Source: Candidatus Jidaibacter sp. (GTDB lineage: Bacteria; Pseudomonadota; Alphaproteobacteria; Rickettsiales; Midichloriaceae). From it: 44,348 nucleotides of DNA. Positions 10,497-19,021 of the stretch are shown piece by piece. The translations under genes were made by a program, and so were the position numbers. How positions within the stretch are numbered: position 1 is the first letter of the stretch; each line of letters opens with the position of its first letter. Under the pieces are notes generated by a model. The model did not search any database and had not been told where the DNA came from. It saw only the letters and a program-made list of their open reading frames with translations. Where the stretch lies: positions 1 to 44,348 of the forward strand of contig JAJTIA010000002.1 of NCBI GenBank assembly GCA_021299995.1. Reading direction: 5' to 3'.

Positions 10497-10817
10497 ATGT
10501 CTAATAATTCTGCAGAGATTATAACCGTAGATACTTGTTACTCGTTGGAGTCAATGCTCGATATCATATCAACGGAGAAGCTTTACAAAGAGATAATAAC
10601 TATTGTTGAAAAGTCTGAATCTATTTGTATAGACGCAAGCAAAGTCTCGAAGATCTCTACGCCTGCTATACAGATAATATTGGCATTAGATATTTTTATG
10701 GAGTCATGCGCCAAATCTTTGGTGATACAAAGTCCATCTGAAGCATTTTTATCTGGATTTCAGGATCTTGGTCTTGGATCTTCAACTATCATGAATAAAT
10801 TAATTTACAGGTCTTAA
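10497..10817 (+). CDS. STAS-domain protein, first gene of the chemotaxis operon
   Basis: This small cytoplasmic protein (106 residues) has the STAS fold pattern of anti-sigma-factor antagonists: a beta strand with ICIDASKVSKIST at the usual Asp/Ser site, then a helix with IQIILALDIFMES and a C-terminal FLSGFQDLGL helix. I place the start at ATG 10497 because a strong GGAGG lies 4 bases upstream; an ATG at 10473 is also in frame. It is followed by cheY after 4 bp. STAS proteins heading che operons are common in alphaproteobacteria, but their role is poorly defined; it may modulate kinase signalling. The residue aligned with the phosphorylatable Ser is in KISTPA (Ser or Thr). Domain call good, function uncertain. 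Confidence 0.8.
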   Translation: MSNNSAEIITVDTCYSLESMLDIISTEKLYKEIITIVEKSESICIDASKVSKISTPAIQIILALDIFMESCAKSLVIQSPSEAFLSGFQDLGLGSSTIMNKLIYRS

Positions 10818-10821
10818 TAAT

Positions 10822-11187
10822 ATGGCAAAAACTATAATAACAGTAGATGATTCAAAAACTATAAGAGAGATGGTTTCATTTACTCTTCAAAGTGCAGGAT
10901 ATTCTGTTATAGAAGCTATAGACGGAAAACATGCGTTAGAGGTGTTATCTGGTCAAAAAGTGGATTTGATAATAACAGATATAAATATGCCTAATATGGA
11001 TGGAATAACTTTGGTTAAGAATTTAAGAGCAAATGATAATTTTAAATTCACCCCAATATTAATCCTCACAACAGAAGGTGATGATGCAAGAAAGCAAGAA
11101 GGCAAAAATGCAGGAGCAACAGGCTGGGTTGTAAAACCTTTCAATCCTGAAAAATTGTTACAAGTAATAGAGAAAGTATGCGCTTAA
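10822..11187 (+). CDS. cheY: CheY, single-domain chemotaxis response regulator
   Basis: This 121-residue receiver domain carries phosphate from CheA to the flagellar switch or another output. The acidic pair D9-D10, phospho-acceptor D53 (in ITDINMPNMDG), switch Thr at 83-84 (LTTEG) and K105 (VVKPFNP) are all present. No output domain is attached. It lies between the STAS gene and cheA with short gaps. It is the only free-standing receiver in the window, so it is also a candidate partner for the symporter-kinase at 19325-22054, although CheA is the obvious donor. Confidence 0.97.
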   Translation: MAKTIITVDDSKTIREMVSFTLQSAGYSVIEAIDGKHALEVLSGQKVDLIITDINMPNMDGITLVKNLRANDNFKFTPILILTTEGDDARKQEGKNAGATGWVVKPFNPEKLLQVIEKVCA

Positions 11188-11210
11188 CTTTTAGTTGATG
11201 AGAGGTTTTT

Positions 11211-13274
11211 GTGGATGAATTAGAACGTTTTAAAGCAACCTATATAGAAGAATGTAAAGAATTGCTCACAGATATGGAGGAGCACCTTTTATCTCTTAAT
11301 GGGGAGCATGCAGAACAAGAAGAGCTCAATGCTATCTTCAGATGTGCCCATTCTATAAAAGGGGGAGCAGGAGCATTTGGCTTCACGAGGATAAGAAAGT
11401 TCACACACGTTCTTGAGACTTTGCTTGATGACATGAGAAATGGAAAGATTTCTCTTTCTCAGGAAGTTATCGATATACTATTGGAATCTAATGACATCTT
11501 AATCAATCTCATTTCAATGGCAGAATCTAATACAGAGCCTGATAGAGAATTTGGCAGTGATATAGAAAAAGAATTAATAAAGATTGCAAATCGCTCTTCG
11601 GATAAAAAGCCTATTTCACATAATCAAGATGAAAATAGTTCCGTTGTTCACATCGATAGCGAGTCTGCACAATCAGATAGAAAGAAATTCTATAATATAA
11701 AATTTTCTCCACACAAAGATCTTCTATCCACTGGGAACGAACCTATCTTGATCATACGCGAGCTTAGAAGCATTGGGACATTAGATGTCAAAACAAGCAC
11801 AAAGGCAATGCCTAAACTACATGAAATGAATCCTATTGAGTGCTACTTAAATTTTGATATGGATCTAGAATCACGTGAGCCATTATCAAGGGTGAAAGAA
11901 GTATTTGAGTTTGTTGAAGATAATTGCGACCTTTCAATCTCTGAAGATGCAGGGCTCTTCTCTGATACTATAGCAACAGATATAAAAGAATCCGAGTTTG
12001 TTAATGATAATACTACTCCTATAACGGCAGAAAAAAAACAAAAGGATGATACAGCTTCCAACAACAACCAATCTGTCAATTCTATAAGGGTCGATGTCGA
12101 TAAAATTGATAGACTTGTAAACCTTGTTGGTGAACTTGTAATAACTCAAGTCATGATAAATGCACAAACAAAAGCTCTTCCTTTTGAGCAATTTGGTAGC
12201 CTAGTTGTTGGGGTTGAAGAACTTGCACACCACACCAGAGAGCTCCAAGATGCTGTTATGGCTGTTCGAATGCAACCTGTGAAAAGCATATTTTCTAGAA
12301 TGCCAAGGCTTGTCAGAGATCTTGCAAAAAAACTAAATAAGACCATAAACCTAGAGTTAAAGGGTGAATCAACAGAAGTAGATAAAACAATTATCGAGCA
12401 ATTAAGTGATCCTTTAACGCACCTAATTAGAAACTCTGCTGACCATGGCATAGAGAGTGCCCAAGAAAGATTAGAAGCAGGCAAACCTAAAGAAGGCACA
12501 ATAATACTATCAGCTGAGCATAGGAGTGGCAAAATAGTAATTGGCATAGAAGATGATGGCAAAGGTATAGATAGAAATAAAGTATTAAAGAAGGCAATAG
12601 AGAAGGGCATTGTATCAGAAGAGGAAGCTGATTCTTTATCAGAATCACAGATAGATTATCTAATTTTTGCACCAGGCTTTTCTACAGCAGCCACGATATC
12701 AGATGTCTCAGGACGAGGTGTTGGGATGGATGTAGTGAAAAAAAATATCGAAAACATAGGCGGCTATGTAGATGTAAATAACGATCCAGGTAATGGATTG
12801 ATGATTAGCATATACATACCTCTTACGCTTGCAATTTTAGATGGAATGATAGTATCTGTAGGTCAAGAGCATTATATTATACCAATTAATAACATTCTCG
12901 AAACATTAAGACCTTCACACAACGAAGTAAAAACGATAGCAGACTCGAGCGATGTAATAAATATCAGAGGTGAATTCATACCTTTATTATATCTTCATAG
13001 GTTGTTCAACATACCAAACTCTGAGACAGAACCTGAGAAAGCATTAATAGTAATAGTAGAAACAAATAATAAAAAATATGGATTAATAGTAGATGAGCTG
13101 TTGGGGCAGCAACAAGTAGTGATAAAAAGCCTCGATGCCAATACAAAATGTGTAGATGGGATATCAGGCGCCACTATATTAGGAGATGGCAGAGTTGCCT
13201 TAATTCTTGACATGATCAAGCTCTTAGGCCTATCTTCAAAGAATTTAGTTAATAAGAATAAGAAGGTGGCCTAA
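11211..13274 (+). CDS. cheA: CheA, chemotaxis histidine kinase
   Basis: CheA autophosphorylates and passes phosphate to CheY and CheB. Translation starts at GTG 11211, with GAGAGG about 7 bases upstream. The HPt (P1) domain has phospho-acceptor H47 in CAHSIKGGAGAFGF. A P2-like domain follows at about 160-245 (KFSPHKDLL onward). The P3 dimerisation helices begin near SIRVDVDKIDRLVNLVGEL. The P4 ATPase domain has the N box LIRNSADHGIE, G1 box EDDGKGID and G2 box SGRGVGMDVVKKN. The P5 CheW-like domain ends the 687-residue protein. All domains and catalytic residues are present, so this is not a relic. cheW follows after one base. Confidence 0.98.
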   Translation: MDELERFKATYIEECKELLTDMEEHLLSLNGEHAEQEELNAIFRCAHSIKGGAGAFGFTRIRKFTHVLETLLDDMRNGKISLSQEVIDILLESNDILINLISMAESNTEPDREFGSDIEKELIKIANRSSDKKPISHNQDENSSVVHIDSESAQSDRKKFYNIKFSPHKDLLSTGNEPILIIRELRSIGTLDVKTSTKAMPKLHEMNPIECYLNFDMDLESREPLSRVKEVFEFVEDNCDLSISEDAGLFSDTIATDIKESEFVNDNTTPITAEKKQKDDTASNNNQSVNSIRVDVDKIDRLVNLVGELVITQVMINAQTKALPFEQFGSLVVGVEELAHHTRELQDAVMAVRMQPVKSIFSRMPRLVRDLAKKLNKTINLELKGESTEVDKTIIEQLSDPLTHLIRNSADHGIESAQERLEAGKPKEGTIILSAEHRSGKIVIGIEDDGKGIDRNKVLKKAIEKGIVSEEEADSLSESQIDYLIFAPGFSTAATISDVSGRGVGMDVVKKNIENIGGYVDVNNDPGNGLMISIYIPLTLAILDGMIVSVGQEHYIIPINNILETLRPSHNEVKTIADSSDVINIRGEFIPLLYLHRLFNIPNSETEPEKALIVIVETNNKKYGLIVDELLGQQQVVIKSLDANTKCVDGISGATILGDGRVALILDMIKLLGLSSKNLVNKNKKVA

Positions 13275-13275
13275 T

Positions 13276-13782
13276 ATGATAGAGAAAGAAGTAAATCAAT
13301 CGTTTTCTAGCAATGAAAATTCTGCTGATGATCTAACGCAGTATCTGACTTTTGCTGTTGGTAATGAAGAATTTGGGGTTGAGCTTACGTCCGTTATGGA
13401 AATTAAAGCTTGGATATCACCAACAAGGTTACCAAACGCACCAGAGTTTTTATTAGGTGTAGTAAACCTAAGAGGTATAATACTCCCAGTCTTTGATATG
13501 AAGGCAAGATTTGGAGTAGGTCTCACAGATATTAGCGCTAATAACAAGGTCATTGTCTTTATAAAATTTCAACAAAGAGTAGTAGGCATGGTTGTAGATG
13601 CTGTGTCAGATATAGTATCAGTAAATTTCCAAGATGTCCGAACTGCTCCAAAGATGCAGCATGATATAAAAGATGAGTTTATATCTGGTCTTGTAGGCGT
13701 GAAAGATAAGATGATAATAGTACTTGATATATCAAAGCTATTTGCAGAAATTGATTTCAATTTACCTAAGAATGAGGCATAA
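13276..13782 (+). CDS. cheW: CheW, receptor-kinase coupling protein
   Basis: CheW links MCP signalling tips to CheA P5. The protein has 168 residues; after about 22 variable residues comes the CheW beta-barrel fold, with TFAVGNEEFGVEL, IKAWISPTRLPNAPEFLLGVVNLRG (a hallmark block) and a C-terminal LDISKLF. It sits between cheA (1-bp gap) and cheR (3-bp gap), which indicates translational coupling. No second cheW is present. Its partner receptor in the window may be the soluble MCP-like protein at the operon end. Confidence 0.97.
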   Translation: MIEKEVNQSFSSNENSADDLTQYLTFAVGNEEFGVELTSVMEIKAWISPTRLPNAPEFLLGVVNLRGIILPVFDMKARFGVGLTDISANNKVIVFIKFQQRVVGMVVDAVSDIVSVNFQDVRTAPKMQHDIKDEFISGLVGVKDKMIIVLDISKLFAEIDFNLPKNEA

Positions 13783-13785
13783 AAG

Positions 13786-14589
13786 ATGTTGGATCATTCT
13801 GATGACTTAAGATTTAGTGATGGTGAGTTTAAAGATTTATCTAAGCTCATACACAAGGAGATTGGGATAGCGTTAGCTGACAATAAAAAAAGCATGGTAT
13901 ATAGAAGGCTTGCAAAACGCATAAAGGAGCTATCTCTTAAGAGCTTTTCTGATTATATAAGATTAGTTGAAAATGACCCTTCAGAAATAAGTAATTTAGC
14001 AAATGCAATCACTACAAATCTAACAAGCTTTTTCAGGGAAAATCACCATTTTGAGCACTTAGAAGAGCTACTAGCTAATCATATTAAAAACAATAAAAGC
14101 CTAAGAATTTGGTCTGCAGGTTGTTCAAGCGGTTGCGAGCCATATTCAATATCAATGGTCGGAGCTAGCATCATCAATAAAAGCAATTACGACTTCAAAG
14201 TGTTGGCAACCGATATAGATTCAAACATGTTGAATACTGGTTTTATAGGAGAATATGATGCAGAGCTTTTCGAAAAAGTGCCCGCAAAATACAATAGATA
14301 CATAACATATTCTGGTGGAACAGGAAGTATAACGCCCGAAGTAAAGCGTCTTATATCGTTTAAAAAGCTAAACTTATTACACAATTGGCCGATGCAAAAG
14401 AAGTTCGACATAATATTTTGTAGAAACGTAGTTATATATTTCGATAAAGCTACTCAAAAAATGATATTCGATCGCTTTGCAAATTTAATAAAGCCTAGAG
14501 GCTATTTATACATAGGACATTCAGAGAACTTAATGAGTGTTTGTAACAAATTTGAGTCATGTGGAAAAACTATATATAGGAAGCTTTAG
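13786..14589 (+). CDS. cheR: CheR, chemoreceptor glutamate methyltransferase
   Basis: CheR transfers methyl groups from S-adenosylmethionine to receptor glutamates for adaptation. The N-terminal helical CheR domain (about 1-85) ends in ITTNLTSFFRE, a typical CheR block. The SAM-binding domain has WSAGCSSGCEPYS, LATDIDSNML and FDIIFCRNVVIYFD. In the first motif the usual SxGxxxGEEPYS has Cys in place of the first Glu, a mild deviation. Length 267 residues is normal and there is no C-terminal receptor-binding extension. cheD follows after 3 bp. The presence of CheR and CheB implies that a methylatable receptor exists, in the window or elsewhere. Confidence 0.96.
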   Translation: MLDHSDDLRFSDGEFKDLSKLIHKEIGIALADNKKSMVYRRLAKRIKELSLKSFSDYIRLVENDPSEISNLANAITTNLTSFFRENHHFEHLEELLANHIKNNKSLRIWSAGCSSGCEPYSISMVGASIINKSNYDFKVLATDIDSNMLNTGFIGEYDAELFEKVPAKYNRYITYSGGTGSITPEVKRLISFKKLNLLHNWPMQKKFDIIFCRNVVIYFDKATQKMIFDRFANLIKPRGYLYIGHSENLMSVCNKFESCGKTIYRKL

Positions 14590-14592
14590 TAG

Positions 14593-15240
14593 ATGACACA
14601 AAATTTTCAAAGAAGAACAGATAAAGAAAAGCATCAGTCAGGTGATTATTACTCTGGGCCAGATCGTTACTACGACCAAGTCAACGAAAACACAGTAATC
14701 AAGCTTTATTCCGGTGGATACTATGCATCAAAAACAGCGGGTGAACTTGTTGTAACAATTCTAGGCTCTTGTATAGCATGCTGCATGTATGACCCTATCA
14801 ATAAAGTTGGGGGAATTAATCATTTCCTAGTACCTGGTTTAGATAGTGTCCACTCTAATAGCTCATCTGCAAGATATGGTATTAATGCAATGGAGCTTAT
14901 GATAAATGACATGGTAAAAGTTGGCGGTCAAAAAAGGCATATGGTTGCAAAAATATTCGGTGGCGCAAAAATGATAGACATTACCAGCAGGATAGGAGAA
15001 AAAAACATTTCTTTCGTGGAAGATTTTCTACAAAATGAAGGAATAGCAATAGTGGCAAGCGATGTTGGAGGCTCTTGCCCTAGACGAGTACATTTTGAAC
15101 TAAAAACTGGGAAAGTTAAAATAAGAAAATTGAGAAGAATAGAAGACTTGAAGGTTGTTGAAAAAGAAAAACAATATATAAATGAAGTAAAAGAGAAGCC
15201 AAAAGCATCTGAAAAAAATGATGATATAGTACTATTTTAA
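14593..15240 (+). CDS. cheD: CheD, chemoreceptor glutamine deamidase
   Basis: CheD deamidates glutamines in receptor helices to glutamates. The catalytic Cys is in TILGSCIACCMYDP and the catalytic His in GGINHFLVPG, with the later conserved blocks AKIFGGAKM and IGEKN. At 215 residues it is longer than the usual 160-200 because of a hydrophilic N-terminal 40 residues and a Lys/Glu-rich C-terminal tail of about 45 residues. It sits between cheR and cheB. No CheC is visible, the protein that often pairs with CheD in other phyla. Confidence 0.96.
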   Translation: MTQNFQRRTDKEKHQSGDYYSGPDRYYDQVNENTVIKLYSGGYYASKTAGELVVTILGSCIACCMYDPINKVGGINHFLVPGLDSVHSNSSSARYGINAMELMINDMVKVGGQKRHMVAKIFGGAKMIDITSRIGEKNISFVEDFLQNEGIAIVASDVGGSCPRRVHFELKTGKVKIRKLRRIEDLKVVEKEKQYINEVKEKPKASEKNDDIVLF

Positions 15241-15255
15241 AGCTGAGAAAGTATA

Positions 15256-16299
15256 ATGAAAAAAATAAAAGTAATAGTAATAGACGATTCTAAATTTATC
15301 AGGACTGTTTTCTCAGGTCTACTTAATCAGCATCCTGATATAGAAGTTGTCGATACAGCTGAAGATCCTTTCGATGCACGAGACAAAATAAAGCTACATA
15401 ATCCAGACGTTATTACTTTAGATATAGAAATGCCAAAAATGGATGGAATCAGCTTTTTAGACAAAGTGATGAAGTTAAGACCTATGCCTGTAATAATGGC
15501 GTCAACTTTAACAGAAAAAGGAGCTGACATCACATTGCGTGCACTTGAAATTGGTGCAGTCGATTATATAACAAAACCATCCGATTTATCTGCCAATTTA
15601 AACTTAGATAATTTAGGTATATTGCTTGCAGAAAAAATAAGAATAGCTGCCAATGCCAATATACTAAGCAATCCAAATAGGTACAATTCTATCAAAAGAA
15701 TTATAGAAAAGGATCAAAATTTCGATTCTCTAAAATTGATAGCAATAGGTGCATCAACTGGAGGTGTTGAGGCAATCAGAACAGTACTTTCAAATTTACC
15801 TGCTAACTGTCCGCCGATTGTTATTACACAACATATGCCTGAGAGATTTACAGAATCATTTGCAAAACGATTAGATTCATCTATGCAAATGTCTGTTTGT
15901 GAGGGAAAAGATGGGATGCCAATCAAGCCTGGTCATGTTTATATAGCACCTGGTGATAAACAAATGCAAGTGATTGGTGATATGTCTAAGGGTGCTCATC
16001 TTAAAATCTTTAATAGCGAACCTGTGTCTGGGCATAAGCCTTCTGTCGATGTATTATTTGAATCTGTTGCCTATAATATAGGACATAATGCGATAGGTAT
16101 CATGCTAACTGGTATGGGCAGAGATGGAGCAGCAGGAATGGTAAAAATGAAAAAAGCTGGTGGGTTTAATATAGGTCAAAACAAAGACTCTTGTGTTGTT
16201 TATGGGATGCCTAGAGCGGCACTAGAAGAAGGCGCAATTGATATCGAGCAGCATCTTGATAATATTGGTGACACAGCTTTGAAAAAATGTTTGAGGTGA
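15256..16299 (+). CDS. cheB: CheB, receptor methylesterase response regulator
   Basis: CheB removes receptor methyl groups when phosphorylated by CheA. The N-terminal receiver domain has DDSKFIRT and the phospho-Asp in ITLDIEMPKMDG, with KPSD as the conserved Lys region. The C-terminal methylesterase has catalytic Ser in IGASTGGVEAI, His in ITQHMPERFT and Asp in LTGMGRDGAAGM. Length 347 residues is typical. The linker is short. It is followed by the MCP-like gene after 6 bp. All catalytic residues are intact. Confidence 0.98.
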   Translation: MKKIKVIVIDDSKFIRTVFSGLLNQHPDIEVVDTAEDPFDARDKIKLHNPDVITLDIEMPKMDGISFLDKVMKLRPMPVIMASTLTEKGADITLRALEIGAVDYITKPSDLSANLNLDNLGILLAEKIRIAANANILSNPNRYNSIKRIIEKDQNFDSLKLIAIGASTGGVEAIRTVLSNLPANCPPIVITQHMPERFTESFAKRLDSSMQMSVCEGKDGMPIKPGHVYIAPGDKQMQVIGDMSKGAHLKIFNSEPVSGHKPSVDVLFESVAYNIGHNAIGIMLTGMGRDGAAGMVKMKKAGGFNIGQNKDSCVVYGMPRAALEEGAIDIEQHLDNIGDTALKKCLR

Positions 16300-16305
16300 T
16301 TTAAT

Positions 16306-17403
16306 ATGCTTAGTGATAAAATTATACCAGAAAACGAGATGAAAAAAGAAGAGGGCTCTGTAACATATTCAGATAGTCTGTTAATTCTACGAGCTCTGGA
16401 GACTATCATTTCACAGTTGCCAAACACAGCTAAATTAGTAGAGGATAGCACTCTAGATTTAAGCGATCGTTTTAAAATTTTAGCAAAATCATCAACAGAT
16501 CAAGCTCAAAAAATTGATGAGCTATTAGAACTCACCCAAAATCTTGAATTCAATGACAAGCAAATATCGTTAGGTGAGGCATTTGAAATGATAAGCTGCA
16601 CAATATCAGCTGCGATAGAAAAGATTTTATTCGTATCAAAAATGTCTATTGCGATGGTTTACAGCTTAGATAGTGCTATGTCTTTAGTTAAAGAAATAGA
16701 AACATATATATTAAAAGTTCAGAAGATTACAAAGCAAACAAATCTTCTTTCACTCAATGCGACTATTGAAGCATCCAGGGCAGGAGAAGCAGGAAAAGGC
16801 TTCTCTGTGGTTGCAAATGAGGTGAAAAGCCTATCCAGAGGGATAGAAGAGCTCGCAACCGGGATGAAAGATAAAATCAACAATATAGTAGTAAGCGTAA
16901 AAGGTAGTCATAAGATACTGGAAGAGATTGCAACCATCGATATGACAGACAATATACTTGTAAAAGAGACTATTGGTAACTTGATGAACACACTGATTAA
17001 AAGAAATGAGCTATTATCTAAAGTGATGGGTAATGCCGCAAATAACTCTAGGGATGCTGCAAAATCTATAAACTCGCTTATCATGGGTATGCAGTTCCAA
17101 GATAGAGCATCTCAATCCATACACAATACAATAGATGTACTAACACTAATAAAAGATATTATATCTGTAAAAATAGATTCATATTCAGATAAGGAAAGTG
17201 TTATACTAGATAAAGATAAAGCTAAGCTTTTTGCATCAACATTTAGGCTTGGAATCCTTAAAGAAGCATTTGCGCAAATACTGATAGATAACTCAAATAT
17301 AGAGAGTATGTGCGACATAGACGTAAACTGTAGCTTAAACGATAACAAACCCTCAGATGGTGCTTCTAAAAAGCCAGAAGATGATGATATCAATTTGTTT
17401 TAA
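16306..17403 (+). CDS. Soluble MCP-type signalling protein with CheZ-like FQD...Q motif
   Basis: This 365-residue protein has no membrane segment or known sensor domain. Residues about 130-200 carry the MCP signalling hairpin tip: [20 protein letters not shown], then [17 protein letters not shown], which binds CheW and CheA. Downstream, at 264-270, is FQDRASQ, with Asp266 and Gln270 spaced exactly like the catalytic D-x3-Q of CheZ (FQDLTGQ in enterobacteria). A helical segment and an acidic C-terminal tail follow. The operon has no cheZ, cheC or cheX, so this gene could supply both an arraying scaffold and CheY-P dephosphorylation (inference). Related proteins with QFQDR...Q endings occur in alphaproteobacterial che operons as generic MCPs. 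The MCP call is firm; the phosphatase role is a hypothesis. Confidence 0.85.
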   Translation: MLSDKIIPENEMKKEEGSVTYSDSLLILRALETIISQLPNTAKLVEDSTLDLSDRFKILAKSSTDQAQKIDELLELTQNLEFNDKQISLGEAFEMISCTISAAIEKILFVSKMSIAMVYSLDSAMSLVKEIETYILKVQKITKQTNLLSLNATIEASRAGEAGKGFSVVANEVKSLSRGIEELATGMKDKINNIVVSVKGSHKILEEIATIDMTDNILVKETIGNLMNTLIKRNELLSKVMGNAANNSRDAAKSINSLIMGMQFQDRASQSIHNTIDVLTLIKDIISVKIDSYSDKESVILDKDKAKLFASTFRLGILKEAFAQILIDNSNIESMCDIDVNCSLNDNKPSDGASKKPEDDDINLF

Positions 17404-17449
17404 CATCTCTTCTCAGTTGCAATTGACCTTAAAATATATGAAAATAATT

Positions 17450-17460
17450 TCATCTATAAT
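17450..17460 (+). promoter_or_regulatory. Possible -10 element for clpS-clpA
   Basis: TATAAT at 17455-17460 is the only perfect -10 hexamer in the 71-bp gap after the MCP gene. It is preceded by the small palindrome ATGAAAATAATTTCAT, and no good -35 lies at normal spacing. Transcription would start about 8 bases before the TTG start of clpS, giving an almost leaderless message. Confidence 0.3.
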
Positions 17461-17474
17461 TTTTATATCTCAAC

Positions 17475-17744
17475 TTGAACTATCCAGAAACATTATCTAA
17501 ATACACAATTCGCATCATAGATGATCACAGAATCGCCATGGAGATATACCATGTGATCTTAATCAATATATTCCATTTTGACCAAGATGCTGCTGCCAAA
17601 CTTGCGATCAAGCTCAAAACTAGTGGCAATATCTCAATTAACAACCTAGCATTTGAATCTCTAAAAAATGTTGTAGAATCTACCGTAAATTTTCTTGATA
17701 TATTGGGCTTAAAATTTTCATATCAAACCTCCAAAGCTTTATGA
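17475..17744 (+). CDS. Diverged ClpS-like N-degron adaptor
   Basis: The 89-residue product aligns along its length with ClpS, the adaptor delivering N-degron substrates to ClpA. Recognisable parts are YTIRIIDDHRIAMEIYHVI (compare VNDDYTPMEFV), the FHFDQDAAAKLAIKLKTSG helix and the terminal LKNVVESTVNFLDILG helix. Residues that bind the substrate N-terminus appear lost: Asn34 of E. coli ClpS aligns with Ile, and His66 with Lys in KLKTSG. The only in-frame start is TTG 17475 with no Shine-Dalgarno. The stop overlaps the clpA start by 4 bp, the normal clpS-clpA order. Homology is supported by context; N-degron function is doubtful. Confidence 0.75.
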   Translation: MNYPETLSKYTIRIIDDHRIAMEIYHVILINIFHFDQDAAAKLAIKLKTSGNISINNLAFESLKNVVESTVNFLDILGLKFSYQTSKAL

Positions 17745-19021
17745 TTTCGGATTCTTTTTCAGCGCTATTAAAAAGAGCTAAGCTTCTTTCAACACAAGTA
17801 GGATCAACATCTATTTCGTGCGATCAGCTTTTTATATTAGCTATAGATGAATTGCTAAAGTTTGAAACATTGCGTTATGCGAACAACGAGTTATGCAACC
17901 TTAAATCTAAGCTATGTGCTAATCTTGATTTAGAATCCATAAATGGCTTATATATAAAGCCTAACAATGTCTCTTGCAGTTATGATCTACAAAAAATAAT
18001 CGCACAATCGATATCAAAATTTCACAAATACAACTCAGTTGGGATAACAATATGGCACTTGCTTTACACCATTTTTGAAGCTCAGCTCGAGTTCTCTTAC
18101 GCACTGATAGAATGTGGAATTAAAAAAGAGTTCATATCTACTCTAATAAGTGATGCTGCTTTGCAATTCGAGTCAAATGATAACTTATTACAGCTAGAGC
18201 TTTTATCTAATAACTCTATAAAGATATTAGAACAATATGCTGTGGAGTTTACAAACACTAGCGTTAGTCATTCCTTTGACGATCTTATTGGTAGAGAGTC
18301 TGAGCTTAACCAAGTTATTGAGGTATTGCTAAGACGCAAAAAGAATAATCCTCTTTTAATAGGTTGTGCAGGTGTAGGTAAAACAGCTATTGTAGAAGGA
18401 CTTGCGAAACAGATATCTGAAGGTAGGTGTATACCAGATCTCGCAGGGTGCAGTATCTTCTCTTTAGATATGGCAAGCATTATAGCTGGAACAAGGTATA
18501 GGGGAGACTTTGAAACCAGGATCAAACATATATTGGAGATAGCTAGTTTAGATCCAAAAGTCATACTTTTCATAGATGAGATTCACACTATCGTAGGCGC
18601 TGGTGGAACACAAGGTAGTTTAGATGTAGCAAATATTCTAAAACCATATTTGGCTAGGGAGCTTATAAAATGCATCGGCGCTACAACAGAGCTTGAATAC
18701 CATATGTATTTTGAAAACGATAAGGCTTTAAGTCGCAGGTTCACAAAAATTACAGTAAAAGAACCATCTGAAAAGGACACAATTGATATTTTGAAAAAGA
18801 TCAAGAATAAGTATGAAGACCACCATAATGTAATTTTTACAGATCAATCTTTAGAAAAGATAGTCTCCATAAGTAAAATCTATTTGCCAGATAGATCTCA
18901 GCCAGATGCCTCTATAGATATCCTAGATATTATTGCTACTAGAGTGAAGATATCTAATAGGCCCGATAATACTATTGTTACAGATGATGTAGAAAAATAC
19001 TTTGGTATCAAGTCTGTGTAG
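17741..19021 (+). CDS. clpA: ClpA truncated after the first AAA+ domain
   Basis: ClpA is normally a ClpP-associated unfoldase of about 750 residues with two AAA+ rings. This product is 426 residues: a Clp N-domain (about 1-145) and the D1 ATPase with Walker A GCAGVGKT at 208-215, pore loop GTRYRGDFE at 250-258, Walker B ILFIDE at 275-280 and an arginine-finger region at ALSRRF. It ends at the D1-D2 linker (DVEKYFGIKSV). No trace of D2, and so no ClpP-docking IGL loop, can be read in the 300 bp that follow. The stop is followed within a few bases by dispersed-repeat sequence. Either a stable one-ring remodelling factor or a decaying gene; D1 motifs are intact, favouring some retained function. 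Confidence 0.85.
   Translation: MISDSFSALLKRAKLLSTQVGSTSISCDQLFILAIDELLKFETLRYANNELCNLKSKLCANLDLESINGLYIKPNNVSCSYDLQKIIAQSISKFHKYNSVGITIWHLLYTIFEAQLEFSYALIECGIKKEFISTLISDAALQFESNDNLLQLELLSNNSIKILEQYAVEFTNTSVSHSFDDLIGRESELNQVIEVLLRRKKNNPLLIGCAGVGKTAIVEGLAKQISEGRCIPDLAGCSIFSLDMASIIAGTRYRGDFETRIKHILEIASLDPKVILFIDEIHTIVGAGGTQGSLDVANILKPYLARELIKCIGATTELEYHMYFENDKALSRRFTKITVKEPSEKDTIDILKKIKNKYEDHHNVIFTDQSLEKIVSISKIYLPDRSQPDASIDILDIIATRVKISNRPDNTIVTDDVEKYFGIKSV

Noticed and set aside
12146-12610. Minus-strand open frame of 154 codons inside cheA
   Set aside because: It is antisense to the CheA P4 kinase region with all its boxes; low-complexity Leu/Ser-rich translation is typical of a shadow frame.
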